From positions 558,001-622,000 of the forward strand of contig NZ_BCWI01000001.1 in the NCBI RefSeq assembly GCF_001592125.1: a stretch of 64,000 nt of DNA, given 5' to 3'. The translations under genes and the position numbers were made by a program. Every line of letters begins with the position of its first letter. Position 1 is the first letter of the stretch. The DNA is from Microbacterium hominis NBRC 15708 (GTDB lineage Bacteria; Actinomycetota; Actinomycetes; Actinomycetales; Microbacteriaceae). The notes beneath the pieces are model-generated. The model saw nothing but the letters and a program-made list of their open reading frames with translations, was not told the DNA's origin and made no database searches. Of this stretch, positions 17,828 through 25,859 are shown piece after piece.

Positions 17828-19905
17828 GCACGCTCCCCCGCCCCGACGCCACCGTTCCCGGGCCGCTGCCGGGTACGTTCGTGCTGCACGGCCGTGCGCT
17901 GCGGCCCGGGGTCGGCATCGCCGACACGGCCCGGTTCGGGGACGACGAGTGGCCGGTGGCGCCCGCCGCGCTACAAGGGCAGGAACGCGGGCTCACCCTC
18001 CGGTTCCGGATCGTGCCACCCGGCTACCGGCACACCCTCAAGTCGCTGGCCTACCTCGCCCTGTCCGGGCCGCTGCCGCCCGACGAGCCGCGGCCGACGA
18101 TCAGCACCGTCGTGTCCATGTTCTACAACATCGGCGTGTTCCTGCGCTGGCTGGACGGGCACCACGGCGGCCGCCCCGTCTCGCTGGCCACCACTGACAC
18201 GCTGCTGCAGTTCCAGCGGTTCCTGATCACCGAGTACCGCACCGCGACCCGTCGGCACGCACTGCGCGCCGCGACGGTGTTCCTGTGGCGGTACCGGCAG
18301 GGCCTCGGCGGCGAAGCGCTCCGCGTGGACCCGCGCACCATCCCCGGCTGGAAGGAGCAGCACAGCCCCCGCACCGAGAACACCACCGCGAGGATCCCCG
18401 AGGATGTCCACAGCCGGCTGCTGGTGTGGGCGATGCGGTTCGTCAACGACTTCGCCGATGACATCCTGGACGCCGTCACCCGGTGGGCGCAGTTGCGAGT
18501 CAGCCGCCCCCGCCGCCACTCTCCCCGCGGCTCGAACCTGATCAGCATCACCCGGTACCTGGAGGACGCCCACCAGGAGGGGCGCCCGCTGCCGGGCTTC
18601 AACGGACAGGTCAATCACGCCGCGATCGCCCGCACGATCGGCTGCGACCGCCGCGCCCTCGACGACCACCACGCTGCCATCGCCGACGCCGTCGCCACGC
18701 TCGGCGTGTCCGACTTCGCCTACCTGGGCGTGCCGATCCGGGGGCGCATCGACGGCGCCCCGTGGCTCAAGGGCGTCTCCCTGGACCCGATCCGCGACGA
18801 CTCGCTCACCGTCCTCACCCAGATGCTGCAAGCAGCCTGCTACATCCTCGTCGCCTTCCTGTCCGGGATGCGGGACAGCGAGGTCAAGCACCTGCGCCGC
18901 GGCTGCTGCACCGCCGAGAAAGATGGCAACGGGCACCCGTACCGGTGGCGGGTGACCAGCGTCGCGTTCAAAGGCGAAGGCACCCCCACCGGGGTTCCCG
19001 CGACCTGGGTGGTCGGCGAGTCCGCCGCGACCGCGATCGACGTGCTGGAGCGGATCCACCGCGACCGGGCCCGGGACCGCACCGACTGGCTGTTCGCGCC
19101 GATCAAGTCCGGCCCCGGCGCCGGGTCGGCCGGGCGCGGCGGGAACGTCGCGATGACCGTCGCGGGAACCAACCGGCAGCTGAACCGGTTCGTGAGCTGG
19201 GTCAACGACTACTGCCGCGCCCGCGGCCGCGACGACTCCATCCCCGACGTCGACGGGCGCCCGTGGCGGGTCAGCACCCGCCAGTTCCGCCGCACCCTGG
19301 CCTGGTACATCGCCCGCCGTCCCGGCGGCTCGATCGCCGGCGCGATCGCCTACCGGCACCACAGCGTGCAGATGTTCGAGGGCTATGCCGGCACCAGCGA
19401 CTCCGGGTTCCGCGCCGAGGTCGAAGCCGAAGAGGCGCTCTCCCGCGGCGAGCACTTGCTGGCCATGATCGACCACAACGAGCACACCCGCCTCACCGGG
19501 CCCGCCGGCGGCGAAGCCGAACGGCGGATGGAGCAGATGAGCCAGCGGTCCGCGTTCGCCGGCACCGTGACCACCGACCGGCGCCGGTTCCTGCGGCTGA
19601 TCACCTTGCACGGGCCTGCCGTGTACCCGGGGAAGTACGTCACCTGCGTGTACACGCACGACAAAGCACTGTGCCGGCCCCGCACCGGCCAAGCCGCCGC
19701 GCCCGATCTGTCCAACTGCAAGCCGCTCACTTGCCGCAACGTCGCCCTCACCGACGCGAACGTGCACGCCTGGCGGGACGAGCTGGACACGCTGGACCGA
19801 GACCTCGCCGCCGACCCGCCGTTGCCGCCTGCGCTGAAGTCGCGCCTTCAGCAGCGGCGAGAGCAGATCGTCGGCTTCCTCAACCGGCACCAGGAGCAGC
19901 CATGA
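17824..19905 (+). CDS. Tyrosine recombinase 3 of the trio
   Basis: 693 aa, larger than usual integrases. Core-binding region ~65-160 and catalytic domain ~325-520. The first catalytic Arg is present in FLSGMRDSEVKHL. Box II reads STRQFRRTLAW, so the normal HxxR His is Arg. Box III and the Tyr are in YRHHSVQMFEGYAG. The C-terminal ~200 residues include TCVYTHDKALC and SNCKPLTCRN, four Cys that may form a zinc site, and a charged helix, resembling the long TnpB/RitC-type proteins. Start ATG at 17824 inside the previous stop; ends 4 nt into the partner gene. Confidence 0.82.
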   Translation: MSTLPRPDATVPGPLPGTFVLHGRALRPGVGIADTARFGDDEWPVAPAALQGQERGLTLRFRIVPPGYRHTLKSLAYLALSGPLPPDEPRPTISTVVSMFYNIGVFLRWLDGHHGGRPVSLATTDTLLQFQRFLITEYRTATRRHALRAATVFLWRYRQGLGGEALRVDPRTIPGWKEQHSPRTENTTARIPEDVHSRLLVWAMRFVNDFADDILDAVTRWAQLRVSRPRRHSPRGSNLISITRYLEDAHQEGRPLPGFNGQVNHAAIARTIGCDRRALDDHHAAIADAVATLGVSDFAYLGVPIRGRIDGAPWLKGVSLDPIRDDSLTVLTQMLQAACYILVAFLSGMRDSEVKHLRRGCCTAEKDGNGHPYRWRVTSVAFKGEGTPTGVPATWVVGESAATAIDVLERIHRDRARDRTDWLFAPIKSGPGAGSAGRGGNVAMTVAGTNRQLNRFVSWVNDYCRARGRDDSIPDVDGRPWRVSTRQFRRTLAWYIARRPGGSIAGAIAYRHHSVQMFEGYAGTSDSGFRAEVEAEEALSRGEHLLAMIDHNEHTRLTGPAGGEAERRMEQMSQRSAFAGTVTTDRRRFLRLITLHGPAVYPGKYVTCVYTHDKALCRPRTGQAAAPDLSNCKPLTCRNVALTDANVHAWRDELDTLDRDLAADPPLPPALKSRLQQRREQIVGFLNRHQEQP

Positions 19906-20288
19906 CCCGCCGTGTTCCCCTTCCCACCAACGCCGAAGTCCTCCACGCCCTCGCGGAACTGCGCAAAGACAGCACCCGACCGGTGACGGTGCGGGGTCTG
20001 GCCGAGCATCTGGGACTGACGAACTCGACATTCTGGCGCTGGTTCCCGGCCATCGCCCAGGACATCGCCGACCAGCGACGCACAATAGCCCGCGCCAAGC
20101 GCGCCGAGCCCTCGGAGACCGCGCGGCGGGCCGACAGCGAACGAGCGCTGCGGGCGGAGAACGCGACGCTGCGTGACCAGATCGACCTGGCCGTCGCGCA
20201 CATCCAACGCCTCACCCTCGAAAACCACACCCTCCGCGCGCAGATGGAAGACCGCGCCCAGATCGCCCGCCTCCCTCCCCGCCCGTGA
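19902..20288 (+). CDS. TnpC-like HTH/coiled-coil partner (DUF6262-type)
   Basis: 128 aa. An N-terminal helix-turn-helix (~25-50, TVRGLAEHLGLTNSTFWRWF) is followed by a basic helix and a leucine-containing coiled coil (~70-118, RALRAENATLRDQIDLAVAH). This is the layout of the small third protein of Tn554-like transposons, which helps orient or stimulate recombination. It overlaps the third recombinase by 4 nt. Confidence 0.78.
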   Translation: MTRRVPLPTNAEVLHALAELRKDSTRPVTVRGLAEHLGLTNSTFWRWFPAIAQDIADQRRTIARAKRAEPSETARRADSERALRAENATLRDQIDLAVAHIQRLTLENHTLRAQMEDRAQIARLPPRP

Positions 20289-20327
20289 ACGACACCCCGG
20301 CCGGAACAGGACAAGGGGGCAGCGGCC

Positions 20328-20911
20328 TCACCGATCTCCCGGGGAGTCGATGTCCGCCAGCCGCCGCCGGACCTCTGCGATCCAGGCCGGCTCCTGCAGG
20401 CCGATCTCGGCGTCCGGCCGGGCGTCCCCGGCGGGGGTGAAGCAGCGCTGGACGCGGTCGGCGAGGATCAGGAACGCCCCCTTCAAGCTGACTGAGGTGA
20501 CCTCGAGCCGCCAATCCGCGTGGTGGTCCCCGTGCCGGGTGGCCCGGTGGCGGTCCTCCGGGACATGCGCACCGGGCCTCCAGCGTGACACGGACGGGCC
20601 GTGCCGGAGCGTCGAGCTCCTCGTCCTCGCGCCACACGTACTGCCGGATTCTGCTGCAATACCCGTCCTGCTCCCAATGCCAGGGCCGCACCTGAAGGTC
20701 CGGGGCCGTCCAGAACGCCGGATGGCGATCAACGATCCCGCAGCGACGCGAAACGCTCCACGGCGCCGTCCGGGAACCGCAGCTCCAGCCCCACGCGGTC
20801 GGGCGCCAGCGCCAGCACTGCCGGTGCGCGGTGCGGCGGCAGCAGCGCCTCCAGCCACGCGGGCAGCACGGGCAGCGTCTTCGCGGCCCGCCCGGATGCG
20901 ACCCGTTCCAT
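20328..20911 (-). pseudogene. Element-associated hypothetical gene, two frameshifts
   Basis: Three consecutive pieces in three frames read as one protein of ~195 aa: MERVASGRAAKTLPVLPAWL... to ASLRD (20911-~20735), VDRHPAFWTAPDLQVRPW... to TLEAR (~20736-~20560), and AHVPEDRHRATRHGDHHADW... to DIDSPGDR (~20560-20328). Each junction is repaired by removing one base: a C in gatCgttgat near 20734 and a T in cccggTgcgcatg near 20566. The protein itself is not recognised; two such slips could be mutation or assembly error. It points back toward the recombinase module. Confidence 0.6.
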
Positions 20912-21016
20912 CGTCGTCGGACATGAGCCACCTTTCGGGTCCGCGAAGCGAGCCAGACTACACCCGCCGACCGAGAGGTTCTACGGCCCAGACACGATCA
21001 CCCGGCTCGCAGCGCC

Positions 21017-21183
21017 TTATGGCGGGTTCTGGCGCCCCGCCCGGTCATCGTCGCCTGCAGGGTCCCCCGGATCCTCGTCGATCGAAACACCCAGCGCGCC
21101 GAGAAGCTCCTCGATCGCCGGCCGCAGCTCGTTTTCTCTGCACGGGGAAGCTTGGTTCTCGGCGGTCGTTGCTTCGCCGCACT
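21017..21183 (-). pseudogene. Short 5'-truncated reading frame in debris region
   Basis: An open frame without a start codon ends at TAA 21017-21019; its helical middle reads ENELRPAIEELLGALGVSID. Preceded by an in-frame stop near 21184. It looks like the tail of a lost gene, not assignable. The remainder of 20925-21259 holds nothing else that I can support. Confidence 0.3.
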
Positions 21184-21259
21184 GTCACATGTCCGGGGGG
21201 CAACCGGACGCGAGGTCGAAAGCCCTCGAGACCCGTCCTTTGACGGCTCGTCTCAAGAG

Positions 21260-21391
21260 GGAGCCGGGTATGACTTCGTCTTGACCGATGTCGTCCCATT
21301 CCTGGCGTCCCGCGGCGTGAGCCGCGAGGACATCGAGACGATCACGGTGAAGAACCCAGCGCGACTGTTCGGGTTCGTTCGATCGGAGTGA
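21260..21391 (+). pseudogene. C-terminal fragment of a phosphotriesterase-family hydrolase
   Basis: About 43 residues, GYDFVLTDVVPFLASRGVSR followed by EDIETITVKNPARLFGF, match the end of phosphotriesterase/aryldialkylphosphatase-like lactonases, where the last helix carries the NPARLF motif. The upstream TIM barrel is missing. It marks a recombination scar at the edge of the integration module. Confidence 0.7.
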
Positions 21392-21400
21392 CCGGACACT

Positions 21401-21437
21401 GCCGCGAACGCCTCGCGTCCCAAGACAATGGCGTCAC
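21401..21437. repeat. 37-bp direct repeat, copy 1
   Basis: Starts gccgcgaacgcctcgcgtcc and ends ggcgtcac; identical to 21473-21509, 72 bp period. It follows directly after the phosphotriesterase remnant. Confidence 0.9.
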
Positions 21438-21472
21438 ACGCCGCGCACCCACGGTGTGTCGGCCGCTGCCGC

Positions 21473-21509
21473 GCCGCGAACGCCTCGCGTCCCAAGACAA
21501 TGGCGTCAC
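21473..21509. repeat. 37-bp direct repeat, copy 2
   Basis: Identical to 21401-21437. Its right end contains the TGA stop (21506-21508, minus strand) of the ketopantoate reductase-like gene, so the repeat unit may have arisen from the original 3' end of that gene. Confidence 0.9.
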
Positions 21510-22447
21510 CCCATCGGTCGACGACTGTCGCGCTGCGCCGTGTACACGGACAGGCTGGTGTGAGCCAGTGCCAGGAGGGGGGTCGGCACGCGGTGTCTGG
21601 CTCCTTCGTCGACGAGGGCGCCGAGGATGTGGTCACCCTCGACGGGCCTGCTTGCGATGAGGTCGCGGTACATCGACGAGGTCAGAGCCGAACGGGGTTC
21701 TGTCACGGTTCGCCGAATGTCGCTCAGGAAGGGCTCGCGGGGGGCGAAGCCTGCGGCTGCCGCGACATCGGCAGCCTCCCCGAGGATGTCGAGCGCGAAG
21801 TCGCGGCCGCGAGGGGCGGCATTGACGTCACCGATCGTGCCGCGCATGAGACAGGTGATCGCGCCGAGGGAGGCCAGGAAGACCCACTTCTCCCACATGT
21901 CGTGGAGGATCGTGGTCGACGGTTCAGCGTCGAAGCCGGCCCAGGTGAGGAGGGCGGACACGTCGTCGAGCCGGTCGGCGGATCGGCCGTCGAGCGGACC
22001 CCAGCTCAGCTTCTGCAGCTGGTTGAGCTGGACGATGTCGCCCTGCGCGTCGAGGGCGGTCGCGACGATGCACACCCCGCCATAGACATGGTCCGCGCCG
22101 AATTGGTCGGCAAGTGCAGCGATGTGGGTGATGCCGTTGAGGACGGGCACGATGATCGTGGCCGGCCCGATCGCCGGAGTGATGTCCCGGATGGCGGCGT
22201 CGAGCGCGTAGCCCTTGACCGCGAGGAGAACGAGGTCGTAGGCGGCGTCGACAGCATCGGCGGTGACGGTTTTCGCATCGATACGTTCTATGGTGCCGTC
22301 CGGCGTGTGGATGCGCAGACCGTGCTCGCGCAGTATCGCGGCCCGCGGGTGCCGCACCAAGAATGTGACGTCACGACCCGCCTGGGCGAGGCGGGCGCCG
22401 AAGTAGCCGCCGACAGCCCCGGCTCCGACTATGAGGATGCGGCTCAT
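21506..22447 (-). CDS. Ketopantoate/2-dehydropantoate 2-reductase family protein
   Basis: 313 aa. N-terminal NADP-binding Rossmann domain with ILIVGAGAVGGYFGARLAQAG and FLVRHPRA, then VLLAVKGYALDAAI and PVLNGITHIAAL. The C-terminal helical domain carries the catalytic-Lys region EKWVFLASLGAITCLMRG and DILGEAADVAAAAG. The family reduces 2-oxo acids, classically ketopantoate. In an island next to catabolic genes it may act on another keto acid, so no panE symbol is given. The ATG at 22447 is 17 nt after the MFS stop, so the two are co-transcribed. The stop lies within a direct repeat. Confidence 0.85.
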   Translation of the reverse strand: MSRILIVGAGAVGGYFGARLAQAGRDVTFLVRHPRAAILREHGLRIHTPDGTIERIDAKTVTADAVDAAYDLVLLAVKGYALDAAIRDITPAIGPATIIVPVLNGITHIAALADQFGADHVYGGVCIVATALDAQGDIVQLNQLQKLSWGPLDGRSADRLDDVSALLTWAGFDAEPSTTILHDMWEKWVFLASLGAITCLMRGTIGDVNAAPRGRDFALDILGEAADVAAAAGFAPREPFLSDIRRTVTEPRSALTSSMYRDLIASRPVEGDHILGALVDEGARHRVPTPLLALAHTSLSVYTAQRDSRRPMG

Positions 22448-22464
22448 GGGGGTCCTTCGATCTC

Positions 22465-23883
22465 TCATGGTGTCCGGCTCGGCCAGTGTGCGTCGCCGGT
22501 GTCCGGAGCGTGCTTCGCGGAGCGCATGGTCACACCAGTCAGGGTTGCGAGCAGGCCGGCCGCGCCCATCACGATCCACGCGATCGTGTAGTCCTCGGCG
22601 TCGGTTCCGGTCTGGGTGAGGGCGATGAGGAGGGCGACGCCGATGGCTCCGCCGATCTGTCTGGACGTGTTGACGATCCCGGTTCCGGTCGCGTGAGCGG
22701 TGTCGGGGATGTCGGCGGTTGCCGCGGTAAGGAACCCGGTCTGGGCGAAGCCGGCACCTGCTCCGGTCAGGATCATTCCGGGCAGGAACACGGCCGCGTA
22801 GGCCTCGGCGTCCGTCAGGAGGAGAGCCCAGAGCACGCAGGTCGCGATGTAGAGGAACCCGCCGACGCTCACGAGAGTCCGAGGGACGAGGGGGAGCTTG
22901 CCGGCGAGGAGGGATGCGATGATCGCGGTGGCGGGTCCGGCGGCGAGGGCCAGGCCCGCAGCCGCGGGTGTCCACTGCCAGACATCCTGGAGGAAGATAC
23001 TGCTGCCCAGGAGCATGATCGCGAAGGCGATGTAGAAGCTTGCCATCCCGATGGTCGCCATGCGGAGGCTGGCGAATCGGAAGATGCCGAGGTCCACCGC
23101 CGGTGCCGCGCGGGTCAGGCAGCGGCGCGCGAACCATGCCAGCGCACAGGCGCTCAGGAGGATGAGGCCCCAGAACCAGGGGCTGGCCGGCCCCCAGTCC
23201 GTCACGTACGAGATCGCGGTCACCAGCGCTCCCACCCCGAGTGCGAGCAGAGCCGATCCGAACAGGTCGGGGTAAGGGGTCTTGCTTCTCGGTGTCTCGG
23301 TGAGCCTCGCGGCGAGGATCAGGGCGGGGATCGCGATGGGGAGATTGATGAGGAAGATCAGCCGCCAGTCGAGCTGAGTCAGCAGTCCGCCGAGCACGGG
23401 CCCGGCGGTCGCCGCGACCGAGCCGGTCGCGGCCCAGATGCTGACCATCTGCTTGTGCCGGGACTTCGGGAACGCCGCGAGCAGGAGAGCGAGGCTCGTG
23501 GGCACCATCAGCGCCGCGCCAGCGCCCTGGACTCCGCGGGCGACGATCAGCGTCACAACCTCGGGCGCTGCCGCGGACCCGGCCGAACCGATGGCGAAGG
23601 CGAGCATTCCCACGCGGAAGAGGCGCTTGCGCCCAAGACGGTCCGCGAGGCGGCCCGAGGGGATCAGGAGCGCGGCGAAGGCGACGGCGTATGCGTTGAG
23701 GACCCAGGACAGCGCCTGCGGCGTCGCGCCGGGGAAGCTCGCGCTGATCGACGAGAACGACAGGTTCACGATGAACAGGTCCAGAGATGCGAGCACGCTC
23801 GCCGCCACCACCACGGTCACCGTCCGGACCCGAGCCGGGGCCGGGACCACGACGGTCAGACTTTCCCCAAGAGAGTTGGACAC
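22465..23883 (-). CDS. MFS drug/proton antiporter, DHA2-type
   Basis: 472 aa with about 14 predicted TM helices. The MFS motif A (SGRLADRLGRKRLFR) lies after TM2, motif C-like GPVLGGLLTQLDWRLIFLIN after TM5, and a second-half motif LAAGPATAIIASLLAG follows. This suggests the 14-helix DHA2 exporters such as EmrB/QacA. GTG at 23883 was chosen. A -10 (TAGTGT, 23896-23891) ends 7 nt upstream and a -35 (TTGTTT) is 18 nt before it, so the mRNA is probably leaderless. It is divergent from an HxlR regulator whose operator overlaps the -35. A role in exporting a toxic aromatic or intermediate is inference. Confidence 0.87.
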   Translation of the reverse strand: MSNSLGESLTVVVPAPARVRTVTVVVAASVLASLDLFIVNLSFSSISASFPGATPQALSWVLNAYAVAFAALLIPSGRLADRLGRKRLFRVGMLAFAIGSAGSAAAPEVVTLIVARGVQGAGAALMVPTSLALLLAAFPKSRHKQMVSIWAATGSVAATAGPVLGGLLTQLDWRLIFLINLPIAIPALILAARLTETPRSKTPYPDLFGSALLALGVGALVTAISYVTDWGPASPWFWGLILLSACALAWFARRCLTRAAPAVDLGIFRFASLRMATIGMASFYIAFAIMLLGSSIFLQDVWQWTPAAAGLALAAGPATAIIASLLAGKLPLVPRTLVSVGGFLYIATCVLWALLLTDAEAYAAVFLPGMILTGAGAGFAQTGFLTAATADIPDTAHATGTGIVNTSRQIGGAIGVALLIALTQTGTDAEDYTIAWIVMGAAGLLATLTGVTMRSAKHAPDTGDAHWPSRTP

Positions 23884-23890
23884 GGGGGCT

Positions 23891-23921
23891 ACACTAGAGG
23901 ACACGGCTTGCTTGAAACAAG
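23891..23921 (-). promoter_or_regulatory. MFS promoter with overlapping HxlR operator
   Basis: Minus-strand -35 TTGTTT (23920-23915) and -10 TAGTGT (23896-23891), 18-bp spacer; transcription would start at or next to the GTG at 23883. The palindrome CTTGAAACAAG (23911-23921) covers the -35, the expected place for repression by the divergent HxlR protein. Confidence 0.6.
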
Positions 23922-23936
23922 TATGGAGGTCTCGGA

Positions 23937-24416
23937 GTGGCGCTGAGGTCTGACTGGTCCGGGCAGAGTTGCCCGATCGCGCGCGGGATCGACGTGCTAG
24001 GCGACCCATGGACGCTCCTGATCCTGCGTGAATCGCTGGGGGGCGCACGCCGCTTCGATGAGTTCAAGGATGTGTTGGGTCCGGCGGACAACATCCTCGC
24101 GAACCGCCTGAAGCGGATGGTCGAGGCCGGACTGCTCGAGAAGCGGCCCTACACGGAAGGCGCTCGTCCGCGCCACGACTACCTCCCCACCCAAGCCGCC
24201 GCTGACGCGCTCCCGATCCTGCATGCTCTTGCGAAATGGGGCGAACGGCACACAGAGGCCGGCGCCGGTGGAGGCATTGAGATCATCTGCCGGTCGTGCG
24301 GGGAACAGAGCACCACGGGCGAGAGATGCAGCTCGTGCGGGGCGCCCTTGGTCACGTCGAACGTCACGTGGGTCAGATCGGGCCGTGGCCCGGTCGATCT
24401 TGTCGACATGGCGTAG
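23937..24416 (+). CDS. HxlR-family regulator with C-terminal zinc ribbon (1)
   Basis: 159 aa. The HxlR winged helix spans ~8-105: CPIARGIDVLGDPWTLLILR, then the recognition region GPADNILANRLKRMVEAGL and wing KRPYTEGARPRHDYLPT. The N-terminal Cys may be redox- or ligand-sensing. The last 50 residues carry ICRSCGE and RCSSCGAP, two CxxC pairs. GTG at 23937 has GGAGG 7 nt upstream. Divergent from the MFS gene, so it probably represses it and itself through the palindrome at 23911. Confidence 0.88.
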   Translation: MALRSDWSGQSCPIARGIDVLGDPWTLLILRESLGGARRFDEFKDVLGPADNILANRLKRMVEAGLLEKRPYTEGARPRHDYLPTQAAADALPILHALAKWGERHTEAGAGGGIEIICRSCGEQSTTGERCSSCGAPLVTSNVTWVRSGRGPVDLVDMA

Positions 24417-24667
24417 TCTCGCGGCCGTTGGCGGGCAGCCCAGGGCAGTTCCGCGCGGGTCGTGGAACGGCTGCTCCAGTCGGTGCGGAACCCTCCGGAC
24501 CACGGCCTCGGTAACGGTGCTGGGTGGCGAGATGCTGCTATTCGTGCCGGGCGTCATAGTCGGCGCTCGCGTGTTTCGGTTATGCGCGGAACATCTGTGA
24601 GGCGCTCGGTCATCGGCCGGGCCCCCGTCGTTGGTTGCGTCGACTCACTGCTAGACGAAACCCATCG

Positions 24668-25033
24668 TCAAAGCAACTCCGCGCCTCTGCGGCCGTCCAT
24701 ACCCTGAGCCGGGCGACAGAGATGCTCTGCGGCCCAATCCGCAAGGGCGGTCGCATGCGGGATGATGGCGGCCCCGCAGTCCGTCAGCCGGTATTCCCAG
24801 CGGCTGGGTGCGAGTTGATACGGCGCTCGTCGGATCAGTCCGCGGTGCTCGAGGTGCCTAAGGTGCGAGGTCAGACTTGCGCGTGGCGCGGCGGTGGTGA
24901 TCTGGAGTTCGGTGAAGCGGGTGGCGCCTGCGGCGATCGCGTGGAGGATGGCGAGACTCCAGCGATCGCCGACAGTCTCGAGTGCGGCCGCCAGCGGGGC
25001 GGTGTCAAGCGGGCGGGTGGTCGTAATCGACAT
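24668..25033 (-). CDS. HxlR-family regulator (2)
   Basis: 121 aa. Winged helix with LAAALETVGDRWSLAILHAI, the family's WxxxIL signature, then TAAPRASLTSHLRHLEHRGL and the wing ending WEYRLTDCGAAI. Lacks the N-terminal Cys and the zinc ribbon of the other two HxlR proteins here, so it senses something differently. Transcribed away from HxlR 3 (25153), sharing a 119-bp control region with three palindromes. The stretch 24417-24667 downstream holds no gene I can support. Confidence 0.85.
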   Translation of the reverse strand: MSITTTRPLDTAPLAAALETVGDRWSLAILHAIAAGATRFTELQITTAAPRASLTSHLRHLEHRGLIRRAPYQLAPSRWEYRLTDCGAAIIPHATALADWAAEHLCRPAQGMDGRRGAELL

Positions 25034-25073
25034 GTCTCTATCCCCATCGCCATTGAAGTGGGCGTGAATACAG

Positions 25074-25140
25074 AACTGAGAGTCAGTTGCGTAATACTAC
25101 GCACTCTGCACCAGATTGCTCCATTTTGCAACTGAGTTGC
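25074..25140. promoter_or_regulatory. Operator cluster between divergent HxlR genes
   Basis: Three inverted repeats: AACTGA-GAG-TCAGTT (25074-25088), GCGTA-ATAC-TACGC (25089-25102) and GCAACT-G-AGTTGC (25128-25140). The first and last share the half-site (C)AACTGA or its complement, as expected for one dimeric regulator binding twice. The last sits 12 bp before the ATG of HxlR 3. Confidence 0.65.
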
Positions 25141-25152
25141 TAGTCTGGACGC

Positions 25153-25695
25153 ATGCGACGCAACTTGTCAGCCTGGCCGTGTTCAGTGGCGCGCGCTGCA
25201 GACGTGCTCGGTGACGCCTGGACACTGGTGATCCTTCGCGACAGCTTTCACGGGGTGACGAAGTTTGACGACTTCCACAAGTCACTCGGGATTGCGCGGA
25301 ATACGCTGTCCGACCGGTTGACGAATCTCGTTGAGGCGGGGGTCTTGACGAAGGAGTTCTACCAGGACAATCCGCCGCGGTACGAGTACCTCTTGACGGA
25401 TATGGGTCATGACCTGTTCCCGGCGATTGCGGCGCTGCTGGCGTGGGGTGACCGCTGGCTCGGGAATGGCGATGGTCCGCCGGTCGGTCTGTATCACCGG
25501 CCTTGCGGTCATGACGCGCAAGTCGATGTGGTCTGCGGGCACTGCCGTCAGAGTCTTGCGGATGACGACGTCCAGTTCGTCAAGGGGAGCGGCTATCCGG
25601 ATGTCGTGACCGAGGGCGGTGACTTCCGCGATCGCCTGGCTTTGGTCCCCGGCGGCGAGGGTGGCGAGCCTCAGGGCCGGCGGAAGGCATTCTGA
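25153..25695 (+). CDS. HxlR-family regulator with C-terminal zinc ribbon (3)
   Basis: 180 aa. Winged helix ~8-105 with CSVARAADVLGDAWTLVILR and GIARNTLSDRLTNLVEAGVL, ending in PPRYEYLLTDMG. A zinc-binding-like tail follows: RPCGHDAQVDVVCGHCRQ. It is a paralogue of HxlR 1. It precedes the tautomerase/BKACE operon (25860 onward) on the same strand and is the prime candidate for its regulator. The start ATG at 25153 follows the palindrome GCAACTGAGTTGC closely, implying autoregulation. Confidence 0.88.
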   Translation: MRRNLSAWPCSVARAADVLGDAWTLVILRDSFHGVTKFDDFHKSLGIARNTLSDRLTNLVEAGVLTKEFYQDNPPRYEYLLTDMGHDLFPAIAALLAWGDRWLGNGDGPPVGLYHRPCGHDAQVDVVCGHCRQSLADDDVQFVKGSGYPDVVTEGGDFRDRLALVPGGEGGEPQGRRKAF

Positions 25696-25710
25696 CTCGA
25701 GATTTCACCT

Positions 25711-25735
25711 AGTGAGTTCAGAAACCAGACTCACT
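25711..25735. promoter_or_regulatory. Inverted repeat upstream of the tautomerase/BKACE operon
   Basis: AGTGAGT (25711-25717) and ACTCACT (25729-25735), 11-bp spacer, about 125 bp before the first gene at 25860. Operator-like; resembles but is not identical to the AACTGA half-sites of the HxlR control region. No T-run, so a terminator is less likely. Confidence 0.45.
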
Positions 25736-25859
25736 CTCGAAATGCAACGCAGTCTGTGGTCAACTGTGGATGCGCCTCGCTGCTCGATCACAAGAGACCT
25801 GGCGCCCTGGCTCCGCGATGACGCGGGTCACGGTCAACCGCAACGAGAGGGGCCCGGCA

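Larger units (their letters stand above)
14498..20911 (+). mobile_element. Recombinase-in-trio / Tn554-like integration module
   Basis: Four plus-strand genes joined by ATGA overlaps: three unlike tyrosine recombinases of 465, 588 and 693 aa and a 128-aa HTH/coiled-coil partner. This matches trio-recombinase (RIT) and Tn554 tnpABC layouts. A degenerate minus-strand gene (20328-20911) appears to travel with it. Terminal repeats were not identified. Confidence 0.8.

Noticed and set aside
14498..21260. Terminal inverted repeats or an att duplication bounding the recombinase module
   Set aside because: No convincing match between the left junction (14490-14560) and the region 20288-21260 was found by eye.
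21506..22447. Assigning panE with pantothenate biosynthesis
   Set aside because: The family is broad and the gene lies in a catabolic island with an exporter, so a housekeeping role is not supported.
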